In this document: positions 1-4,702 of the stretch, piece after piece
How the letters are laid out: the number at the start of each line of letters is the position of its first letter
Numbering within the stretch: the first letter of the stretch is position 1
Source: Bacillota bacterium
GTDB taxonomy: Bacteria; Bacillota; Clostridia; Lachnospirales; Lachnospiraceae
NCBI GenBank assembly: GCA_023415655.1
Contig: JAEZKD010000026.1
Location: 1-5,879 of the forward strand
Length of the DNA stretch: 5,879 bases
Direction: 5' to 3'
Translations under genes and position numbers: made by a program
The notes under the pieces: generated by a model
What the model was told of the DNA's origin: nothing
Databases searched by the model: none
What the model saw: only the letters and a program-made list of their open reading frames with translations

Positions 1-759
1 CTGCTCCGTTAGTTCCTTTGATACTGCAGATTCATACATAAAAGTAATGCCAATATCCTCTTTTACCATCTCTTTGATCACATTCATATTCCCAATGGTT
101 GCAGTCCATTCCCAATCCTTGATGGAACTGTGATAAAGAGAAAGTGCTCTTTCTAGTACCTCTCTTGTTCCAGAACCCTCTTCCCGTAAAATCAGACGAT
201 TGGAATAAAGCTCTGGCAAGGAAACCTCTGTCTTTGCCAATGGATGCTTTGGACTACAGACACCAAGAAAATTATCCTCATAAAAAGGAATCACCTCATA
301 GGCCTCCTTTGTATAATACCCTTCCAAGAAGGCAAAATCAATTTTTCCTTTCTTTAATTGCTCTAAGAGATTCCATGTATTATCTACCTGCATATGGAGC
401 TGAACTTGAGGATACTCCTTTAAGTAATCAATGATCAATGGAGGAAATACAAATTCGCCAAGTGTCAGCGTTGCACCAAATGCAACTTTTGTCTTTTGTT
501 GAATGCTTTCTCCAATCAATTCCTTCATCTTTTGTTGATTTACCTTCATAGCAATTGCATAATGGTATAATTCTTCCGCTTGTCTTGTTAAGAGTAGCTT
601 CTTTCCCTCATAATAGAACAATTTACAACTATAATATTGCTCCAATGCTTTGATCTGTTGTGTTACGGCTGGCTGTGTAATAAAAAGATTCTCAGCAGCC
701 TTTGTTAAGTTTTTCTGTTCACACACCTCTAAAAAGGTTGTAATCTTATGATCTAACAT
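1..759 (-). CDS. LysR-family transcriptional regulator, C-terminus cut off by window edge
   Basis: The frame is open without a stop from an ATG at 757-759 to the left edge, giving 253 residues of a family that is usually about 290-300 long; roughly 40 C-terminal residues lie outside. The N-terminus carries the LysR winged helix-turn-helix: TTFLEVCEQKNLTKAAENL at about residues 7-25, then the recognition helix ITQPAVTQQIKALE at 27-40. The rest is the periplasmic-binding-protein-like effector domain, including REEGSGTR at 192-199, a stretch also seen in CysL/YeiE-type sulfur regulators. A GAGG ribosome site (765-768) lies 5 nt before the start. The gene is divergent from the YeiH-type transporter gene, as yeiE is near yeiH in enterobacteria, so it most likely controls that gene and itself. 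Family assignment is firm; the effector (possibly sulfite or another anion) is inference from the neighbour. Confidence 0.93.
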   Translation of the reverse strand, partial: MLDHKITTFLEVCEQKNLTKAAENLFITQPAVTQQIKALEQYYSCKLFYYEGKKLLLTRQAEELYHYAIAMKVNQQKMKELIGESIQQKTKVAFGATLTLGEFVFPPLIIDYLKEYPQVQLHMQVDNTWNLLEQLKKGKIDFAFLEGYYTKEAYEVIPFYEDNFLGVCSPKHPLAKTEVSLPELYSNRLILREEGSGTREVLERALSLYHSSIKDWEWTATIGNMNVIKEMVKEDIGITFMYESAVSKELTEQ

Positions 760-800
760 GTTATCCTCATATATAAATAAAATTTATCCTACTATAAATA

Positions 801-821
801 ATAATAATTTGCGCTTATTAT
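801..821. promoter_or_regulatory. Inverted repeat ATAATAA-N7-TTATTAT, possible second LysR site
   Basis: The 7-bp arms at 801-807 and 815-821 are exact reverse complements around TTTGCGC. Their centre lies about 25 bp from the centre of the 828-845 dyad, roughly two and a half helical turns. LysR tetramers typically contact a high-affinity recognition site and a nearby activation site, so the pair could be one bipartite operator. The arms are pure A/T in an A/T-rich spacer, so chance occurrence is quite possible. Confidence 0.3.
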
Positions 822-827
822 AAATGA

Positions 828-845
828 TTGCTAACATAATAGCAA
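828..845. promoter_or_regulatory. Perfect inverted repeat TTGCTA-N6-TAGCAA, probable LysR operator
   Basis: TTGCTA (828-833) and TAGCAA (840-845) are exact reverse complements separated by ACATAA. Spaced dyads with AT-rich centres in a divergent spacer are the usual form of LysR binding sites (the loose T-N11-A class). The dyad ends 28 bp before the yeiH start codon, so it sits on or beside the likely yeiH -10 region. It is assigned to the adjacent LysR regulator by position only. Confidence 0.5.
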
Positions 846-873
846 CATATAAACTAACATAAGAGGAGTCATT

Positions 874-1884
874 ATGAAGTATAAAAACTATGTATTCGGT
901 ATTAGCATTACCCTAATTCTTGCAGTGCTATCTAAGCTACTTAGTAGTCTTATTCCTTATGATTTAATTAGTGCTGGGGTTTTTGCAATGCTCCTTGGTA
1001 TGCTCTTACATCCACTGATAAAAAAAATGAAGCATGTTCAAGAAGGAATCAACTTTGTATCTAAAAAAGTGTTAAGAGCCTCCATTGTTTTTATGGGAGC
1101 AACCCTAAGCTTTTCTCAGGTGTTTCATGTCGGAAAACACTCTTTGATCGTTATGCTCTTTACATTGATTACCGCTTTTGGTTTTGGTAATCTCTTTGGA
1201 CGTTTATTTAAGATGAACTGGAAGCTTTCTAACCTTATTTCAGCAGGTACTGGAATCTGTGGTGGTTCTGCCATAGCGGCCATCTCACCAACCATCGAAG
1301 CTGACGATACCGATGTTGCATATGCGATTTCAGCAACCTTTATCTTTGATATCATAATGGTAATTCTATTCCCACTGATGGGGCATTATTTACAGATGAC
1401 TGATTTGGGCTATGGATTATGGACAGGAACTGCGGTCAACGATACTTCTTCCGTTGTCGCTGCTGGCTATGCTTTTTCTGATGCTGCTGGGAATTATGCA
1501 GTCATCGTCAAATTAACAAGAACCTTATCCATCGTACCAATTGTCTTAGTTTTTTCCTATGTGAATCAATGGATGAAAGCAAAACAGAACACAAGTGGTA
1601 CACGAGTTAAAGTGAAGTTAGGAAAGATCTTTCCATGGTTTATCTTAATGTTTTTAGGAATGGTTGCACTAAGAAGCACGAATCTCATCTCAGTAGATGT
1701 CGGTAATAATCTTTCTACAATCAGCAAATTCTGTATGGTTATGTCCTTAGGTGCCATCGGTCTGAAAACTGATTTTAAGAAAGTAGCAAAGAGTGGATTT
1801 CAACCAATGCTCCATGGATTTCTCATCTCTACCCTTGTCGTAGTCGTTTCTTTCCTTGTTCAATTGGTCATGCAACAAGTTTAG
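874..1884 (+). CDS. yeiH: YeiH/UPF0324-family membrane protein, putative sulfate/sulfite exporter
   Basis: This 336-residue, very hydrophobic protein has the usual length of the YeiH family (Pfam Cons_hypoth698). Family signatures are visible: GTGICGGSAIAAISP at 125-139 followed by acidic EADDTD (142-147), WTGTAVNDTSSVVAAGY at 183-199, VKLTR at 212-216, and LGAIGLKTDF near the C-terminus. Roughly ten membrane segments can be drawn, the first at about 8-27. The two glycine-rich, helix-breaking motifs lie in the two halves of the protein, as expected for a transporter with crossed or re-entrant helices. Members are annotated as putative sulfate exporters; transport of sulfite or related anions is likely but not shown by the sequence. 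The start is supported by AGAGGAG 5 nt upstream. It is divergent from a LysR regulator and followed by its own terminator, so it is probably a single-gene transcript. Confidence 0.92.
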   Translation: MKYKNYVFGISITLILAVLSKLLSSLIPYDLISAGVFAMLLGMLLHPLIKKMKHVQEGINFVSKKVLRASIVFMGATLSFSQVFHVGKHSLIVMLFTLITAFGFGNLFGRLFKMNWKLSNLISAGTGICGGSAIAAISPTIEADDTDVAYAISATFIFDIIMVILFPLMGHYLQMTDLGYGLWTGTAVNDTSSVVAAGYAFSDAAGNYAVIVKLTRTLSIVPIVLVFSYVNQWMKAKQNTSGTRVKVKLGKIFPWFILMFLGMVALRSTNLISVDVGNNLSTISKFCMVMSLGAIGLKTDFKKVAKSGFQPMLHGFLISTLVVVVSFLVQLVMQQV

Positions 1885-1901
1885 TTAAACTTTATATCAT
1901 C

Positions 1902-1951
1902 ATGCTCTCTTATAACAATTCAATTATCTTGTATAAGAGGGCATTTTCGTT
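1902..1951 (+). terminator. Intrinsic terminator of yeiH
   Basis: Bases 1902-1914 pair with 1932-1944 (ATGCTCTCTTATA against TATAAGAGGGCAT; 13 bp with one T-G wobble), leaving a 17-nt loop. On the plus strand the stem is followed by a T-rich run (TTTCGTTCTT), interrupted by C and G. It begins 18 bp after the yeiH stop. The minus-strand side has no T run, so it probably does not also serve the dehydrogenase gene ending at 2017, for which no clear terminator was found. Confidence 0.72.
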
Positions 1952-2016
1952 CTTATCCTTCAAAAACTACTAACTGAAAGGACCAAGGATGATACCAAAA
2001 GAATATAAACCAAGAA

Positions 2017-3000
2017 TTAGATTGAATTCTTACAGGTACCAGTCATCATAAATTCATTTAAATTATCCAAGGTATACCCAATCATATTGGTCACTGCTTC
2101 GTCCGTATAGAAAGCAGTATGTGAGGTAAATAACACTTGATCCATCCCAAGCAATTCTTCTAATACCTCATCCTTAATTGTACCATCCTTAAACTCTTGT
2201 TTACGTAAGACGGATTCATTTTCATAAACATCCAATCCAAACCCACCAATCTTACCAGTTTTCAAGCCCTCCAATACTGCTCTGGTATCCACTAACCCAC
2301 CTCTTGCTGTATTAATGAGTATAACCCCTTCTTTCATCTTTTCAATCGTTTCTGAATTGATCATATGAAAATTGCTTTCAATTAAAGGGCAATGCAAAAC
2401 GATAATATCGCTTACTTTTAATAGCTCTTCCAATGAAGTATAAGTTACATATGACGAAACTTCCTCATTCTCATAGATGTCATAAGCTAAGATTCTTGGT
2501 TGAAAGCCTGAAAGATTCTGAATCGTCATCCTCCCAATCCGACCTGTTCCTATCACACCAACCGTTAAATCTCTTAATTCCTTAGAACGCATGGAATCTA
2601 TCTTGAAATTGCGTGCATGAATTCGATTCATTTGTAATTTTAATTTACGTAAGACTGCTAAAATCATCATTACCGTATGTTCTGAAATAGCACTTGGAGA
2701 ATAGGATGGGACATACGCAGCCAATAGACCATGCCGTTTTATTGCATGTATATCTAGATGATCCTTTCCTGCTGCTCTTGTTAAAACATACTTCACACCA
2801 TTCTCTTTTAACATCGCTGCTACTTGTTCTGTAATCTGACAAGATACTATAATAATGATTGCTTCATAACCTTTTGTCATTGCAATGTTATCTAATGTTA
2901 AGATTTCTCTAGTAAAATCAATATCATAACCATAGTGTTGATTGCATTGCTGATAGATGATCGATTCATCCATTCTATGACCAAAAACTAATATTTTCAT
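2017..3000 (-). CDS. D-lactate dehydrogenase-like D-2-hydroxyacid dehydrogenase (NAD-dependent)
   Basis: This 327-residue protein has the length and order of the D-isomer-specific 2-hydroxyacid dehydrogenases. The substrate domain comes first, with TRAAGKDHLD at 74-83 and VPSYSPSAISEH at 97-108, both close to the D-lactate dehydrogenase/VanH branch. The inserted Rossmann domain has GTGRIG at 151-156 and Asp174 at the end of the second strand, which favours NAD over NADP. Catalytic residues are all present: Arg233 in NTARGGLVD, Glu262 in DVYENE, and His294 in TSHTAF. The expected reaction is pyruvate + NADH to D-lactate, a cytosolic fermentative step that regenerates NAD+. AAAGGAGG lies upstream with a rather long gap (11 nt from GGAGG to ATG). 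The gene stands alone on the minus strand. A related 2-ketoacid substrate cannot be excluded. No resistance partners (VanA/VanX type) are nearby, so a VanH role is unlikely. Confidence 0.9.
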   Translation of the reverse strand: MKILVFGHRMDESIIYQQCNQHYGYDIDFTREILTLDNIAMTKGYEAIIIIVSCQITEQVAAMLKENGVKYVLTRAAGKDHLDIHAIKRHGLLAAYVPSYSPSAISEHTVMMILAVLRKLKLQMNRIHARNFKIDSMRSKELRDLTVGVIGTGRIGRMTIQNLSGFQPRILAYDIYENEEVSSYVTYTSLEELLKVSDIIVLHCPLIESNFHMINSETIEKMKEGVILINTARGGLVDTRAVLEGLKTGKIGGFGLDVYENESVLRKQEFKDGTIKDEVLEELLGMDQVLFTSHTAFYTDEAVTNMIGYTLDNLNEFMMTGTCKNSI

Positions 3001-3050
3001 ATTGTGTGATTCCTCCTTTTTTCGGGGATAATGAACATCAAGGGAATTTC

Positions 3051-3090
3051 ATGATAGAACAAATTGTGCTTTGCACACTCTGAGTGTACA
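3051..3090 (-). promoter_or_regulatory. Candidate dehydrogenase promoter with operator-like dyad at -35
   Basis: Reading the minus strand, TATCAT (complement of 3051-3056) is a 5/6 match to a -10 box and would start transcription about 43 nt before the dehydrogenase ATG. No -35 box lies at the right distance. In its place is a 13-bp odd palindrome, ACACTC-T-GAGTGT at 3075-3087 on the plus strand, extendable to 3072-3090 with one mismatch. A dyad centred near -37 on a promoter lacking a -35 box is typical of activator-dependent or repressed control. It is not a Rex box (spacing differs). The promoter call is tentative; the palindrome itself is exact. Confidence 0.35.
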
Positions 3091-3113
3091 TTGTTGCCCT
3101 GTTTTTTAGATCA

Positions 3114-3154
3114 TTTTTAATTCAAAGGAAACGCAGTTTCCTTTGAACTAAAAA
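3114..3154. repeat. Long near-perfect hairpin with 3-nt loop
   Basis: TTCAAAGGAAAC (3121-3132) and GTTTCCTTTGAA (3136-3147) are perfect 12-bp complements around the loop GCA. Past one A/C mismatch, A3119-T3149 and TTTTT 3114-3118 with AAAAA 3150-3154 extend the stem to about 18 pairs. On both strands the descending arm is followed by A residues rather than T, so it is not a canonical intrinsic terminator in either direction. Its A run is the complement of the T run of the adjacent minus-strand terminator. It may be an RNA element in read-through transcripts, a decayed mobile inverted repeat, or a DNA cruciform/binding site. Confidence 0.7.
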
Positions 3155-3188
3155 AGTGCTTTGGATTCCACAATACCCATCGCACTTT
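3150..3188 (-). terminator. Probable intrinsic terminator of the P-loop kinase gene
   Basis: On the minus strand AAAGTGC (complement of 3182-3188) pairs with GCACTTT (complement of 3153-3159), closing a 22-nt internal part that can form a few more pairs (GGGT with ATCC). The stem runs directly into six T residues (complement of 3150-3155), three of them within the stem. It lies about 80 bp past the kinase stop at 3267. The outer stem is short and the T run stops after six, so strength is uncertain and some read-through to the dehydrogenase gene is possible. Confidence 0.5.
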
Positions 3189-3266
3189 ATTCTATCATTT
3201 TAAAAAGTTTCTATCGTTAATTCTATAAATTCTGTATCTTATAATTTATTCTTTCATTTTTATTAT

Positions 3267-3881
3267 TTAATTCTTTGCAAATTCCTTTTCAATGACTTCC
3301 TTTTCTATAATCGAAACAATTCTTTCCATGGATTCCTTAAATTCTTCCTCCGAGGAATTTTTAAAGACAAGCAAATCATCGATTACCTCTGGTTTATCAA
3401 GGGAGGTTGGTATCGAAAAATTACAACCAGCAATATATTCTTCCCAATGGTTTAACTTCCAAGTATCACGATCAGAATTACGAGCTATCATTCTTTGCCT
3501 ACAAACCTCAATTGTTGTTTCAACCCATACAACGACAAGAGAAGCTCCTTTGTTTGCCAACTGCTCTTTGAGTCGATTCATATAAGCTACATCACGAACT
3601 TCTCGCGTAAATGGAGCATTAATTAATACAATATCATCATATTCAATTGCTTCCATCGCTAATCCAACAATGGCTTCATACTCGTAATCTCTGATGTTTT
3701 CTTCAAAAAAATCAGAACTACGATTATACTCTTGACCAGCTACTTGAAAAATTTGTTTCGATAGGCAAATTAGCGTATCCTTATCCAAATATACAACATG
3801 CTTCAGATGCTTTGCCAGCTCCTTTGAAACATAGGTCTTACCACAAGCAGGTGGAGATGTCACTAATATTAACTTTTTCAC
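3267..3881 (-). CDS. Small P-loop kinase/AAA-type ATPase of unknown substrate
   Basis: The protein has 204 residues from the preferred GTG start (206 if the ATG at 3885-3887 is used). Numbered from that ATG, the N-terminus has beta strand KLILVTS followed by the Walker A loop SPPACGKT at 11-18, where the usual first glycine is serine. Next comes LDKDTL at 34-39, matching the substrate-binding acidic motif of small kinases. VLINAPF at 87-93 is at the second core strand and LVVVWVET (117-124) at a further strand. An arginine-rich lid, CRQRMIARNSDRDTWK, lies at 129-144. This is the layout of the AAA_33/zeta-toxin/gluconokinase-like group, which phosphorylates small molecules or acts on nucleotides. 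The substrate is not evident. A putative terminator lies downstream and a GNAT gene 152 bp upstream on the same strand. A toxin role has no support, as no antitoxin gene is adjacent. Confidence 0.82.
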   Translation of the reverse strand: MKKLILVTSPPACGKTYVSKELAKHLKHVVYLDKDTLICLSKQIFQVAGQEYNRSSDFFEENIRDYEYEAIVGLAMEAIEYDDIVLINAPFTREVRDVAYMNRLKEQLANKGASLVVVWVETTIEVCRQRMIARNSDRDTWKLNHWEEYIAGCNFSIPTSLDKPEVIDDLLVFKNSSEEEFKESMERIVSIIEKEVIEKEFAKN

Positions 3882-3888
3882 ACTCATT

Positions 3889-3893
3889 CCTCC
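3889..3893 (-). promoter_or_regulatory. Ribosome binding site that favours the GTG start of the kinase
   Basis: GGAGG (complement of 3889-3893) is separated from the first ATG (3885-3887) by only one base, too close for efficient initiation. The in-frame GTG two codons later (3879-3881) is 7 bases away, near the optimum. The protein would then begin MKKLILVTS, placing the P-loop strand at the extreme N-terminus as in related kinases. Confidence 0.6.
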
Positions 3894-3952
3894 AATTATC
3901 TTTATTTAAACTCTTATAAGTTGGCAGTTCTCATAGTTTCTCTCAGGTCACT

Positions 3953-3982
3953 TGTATATTTCTTTACCTATCTTACGTTCAA
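3953..3982 (-). promoter_or_regulatory. Weak candidate promoter for the kinase gene
   Basis: On the minus strand TTGAAC (complement of 3977-3982) and TATACA (complement of 3953-3958) are each 4/6 matches to the -35 and -10 consensus, with 18-bp spacing. They lie in the spacer between the acetyltransferase stop and the kinase start. No hairpin terminator follows the acetyltransferase gene, so the kinase could equally be transcribed by read-through from the promoter at 4567-4594. Confidence 0.28.
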
Positions 3983-4033
3983 TCATAGTTTATACTAGTA
4001 AATCATTGAATTCAAGAATATCTTTTCCAGTAA

Positions 4034-4531
4034 TTAGATAATCACCTTACTTCTTCTTTCATAAATCACGGTATCTCGCCATATGCCATAACGATCCTTA
4101 GCAATCATCTCACGTTTCCCAATCAAACGAAAGCCACAGGACTCATGCAGTCGCCGACTTCCTTCATTCTCTACAAATATCGAGGAATAAATCGTCCAGA
4201 ATCCTTCTGCTTCCGAGGCCTCAATTACCTTTAGCATAAGCATTTTCCCAATTCCCTGATTCTGATAAGCATCATCCAGATAAATACTAACTTCTACAAC
4301 ACCACGATATAACTCTCTCGTGGAGGTTGGACTCAATGCAACAAATCCAGCAATCGTATCATCCACAACAGCAACATAACGGCAGCTTTTTACATGAGCT
4401 TGATCCCAGCTTTCATAACTTGGACATTCGGTAACAAAGGTTGCTTTATTCGAATCAATCCCCATTTGATAGATTTGTGCAACCCTTGTCCAATCTTCTT
4501 CTTTCATTTCTCTAATAATTACACTTTTCAT
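4034..4531 (-). CDS. GNAT N-acetyltransferase, phosphinothricin/amino-acid type
   Basis: This 165-residue protein matches the phosphinothricin/methionine-sulfoximine acetyltransferase-like branch of GNAT enzymes in length and motif order. IREMKEEDWTRVAQIY at 6-21 and SNKATF (27-32) form the N-terminal substrate side. YVAVVDDTIAGFVALS at 52-67 is the central sheet, and EVSIYLDD (80-87) leads into the acetyl-CoA pyrophosphate loop QNQGIGKML at 90-98. VENEGSRRLHESCGF at 120-134 is the conserved N-x-x-S-x-x-L-H-x-x-x-GF motif, and GIWRDTVIYER (149-159) closes the fold. It should transfer acetyl from acetyl-CoA to an amino group of an amino-acid-like compound in the cytosol; real substrates in this branch include methionine sulfone/sulfoximine and phosphinothricin. 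GGAG lies 7 nt before the ATG. The exact substrate is inference. Confidence 0.88.
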   Translation of the reverse strand: MKSVIIREMKEEDWTRVAQIYQMGIDSNKATFVTECPSYESWDQAHVKSCRYVAVVDDTIAGFVALSPTSTRELYRGVVEVSIYLDDAYQNQGIGKMLMLKVIEASEAEGFWTIYSSIFVENEGSRRLHESCGFRLIGKREMIAKDRYGIWRDTVIYERRSKVII

Positions 4532-4566
4532 CCAATTTCTCCAATTATAGTTAGTTTCTGTATGAT

Positions 4567-4594
4567 TTTATACCATTATAGTTAATGTTGTAAA
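4567..4594 (-). promoter_or_regulatory. Promoter of the acetyltransferase gene
   Basis: On the minus strand TTTACA (complement of 4589-4594, 5/6) and TATAAA (complement of 4567-4572, 5/6) are 16 bp apart. The -10 is preceded by TGG, giving an extended -10 (TGnTATAAA). Transcription would start near 4560, about 29 nt before the ATG at 4531, leaving room for the GGAG ribosome site. This is the best vegetative promoter in the window and may also drive the kinase gene downstream. Confidence 0.6.
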
Positions 4595-4614
4595 TACTTT
4601 TTCTTCCTTTTTAC

Positions 4615-4643
4615 ATGACTTATCTTAGATGTTCATGTATAAT
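4615..4643 (+). promoter_or_regulatory. Promoter of the zinc-ribbon membrane protein gene
   Basis: A perfect TATAAT at 4638-4643 lies 17 bp after ATGACT at 4615-4620 (4/6 match to TTGACA). The start would be near 4650, giving a leader of about 53 nt that contains GGAGG at 4692-4696, 6 nt before the ATG at 4703. It points away from the acetyltransferase promoter, with the two -35 boxes about 20 bp apart. Confidence 0.5.
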
Positions 4644-4702
4644 AAAACTTACAAAACCATAATTTTACACAACTATCTTTGCCTATGGAATGGAGGATTA
4701 CG

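Larger units (their letters stand above)
760..873. promoter_or_regulatory. Divergent control region between the LysR gene and yeiH
   Basis: This 114-bp, very AT-rich spacer must hold promoters for both divergent genes. It contains two inverted repeats described separately (801-821 and 828-845). For yeiH, a weak promoter can be proposed with TTGCGC at 809-814 and TAACAT at 832-837 (17-bp spacing); CATAAT at 835-840 is an alternative -10. Both overlap the repeats, which fits regulation by a LysR protein bound near -35. The yeiH ribosome site is AGAGGAG at 862-868, 5 nt before its ATG. No convincing -35/-10 pair was found for the LysR gene. The region is clearly regulatory by arrangement; exact promoter elements are uncertain. 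Confidence 0.6.

Noticed and set aside
144..434. Plus-strand open frame of 96 codons
   Set aside because: It lies antisense inside the LysR gene, has no ribosome site, and its translation shows no protein-like pattern; the minus-strand frame carries clear LysR motifs.
1125..1757. Two minus-strand open frames inside yeiH
   Set aside because: They are reverse-frame shadows of a well-supported membrane protein with conserved motifs.
2645..2842. Second minus-strand open frame inside the dehydrogenase
   Set aside because: It overlaps the conserved substrate-binding motifs of the dehydrogenase in another frame and has no start signal of its own.
2017..3000. VanH-type glycopeptide-resistance dehydrogenase
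   Set aside because: The protein is similar to that branch, but no D-Ala-D-Lac ligase, VanX dipeptidase or two-component system lies in the window; a fermentative role is simpler.
3064..3079. Possible Rex redox-repressor box (TTGTG...CACA)
   Set aside because: Rex sites have about 8 bases between TTGTG and CACAA; here there are 5 and the last base does not match.
3114..3154. Bidirectional terminator
   Set aside because: The stem is followed by A-rich, not T-rich, sequence on both strands.
3292..3585. Plus-strand open frame of 97 codons
   Set aside because: It is antisense to the kinase gene, without ribosome site or recognisable domains.
4006..4015. Palindrome TTGAATTCAA after the acetyltransferase gene
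   Set aside because: It is only 10 bp, has no loop or T run, and is expected by chance in AT-rich DNA.
4394..4585. Plus-strand open frame across the acetyltransferase start
   Set aside because: It is antisense to conserved GNAT coding sequence and runs through the strong minus-strand promoter; no ribosome site.
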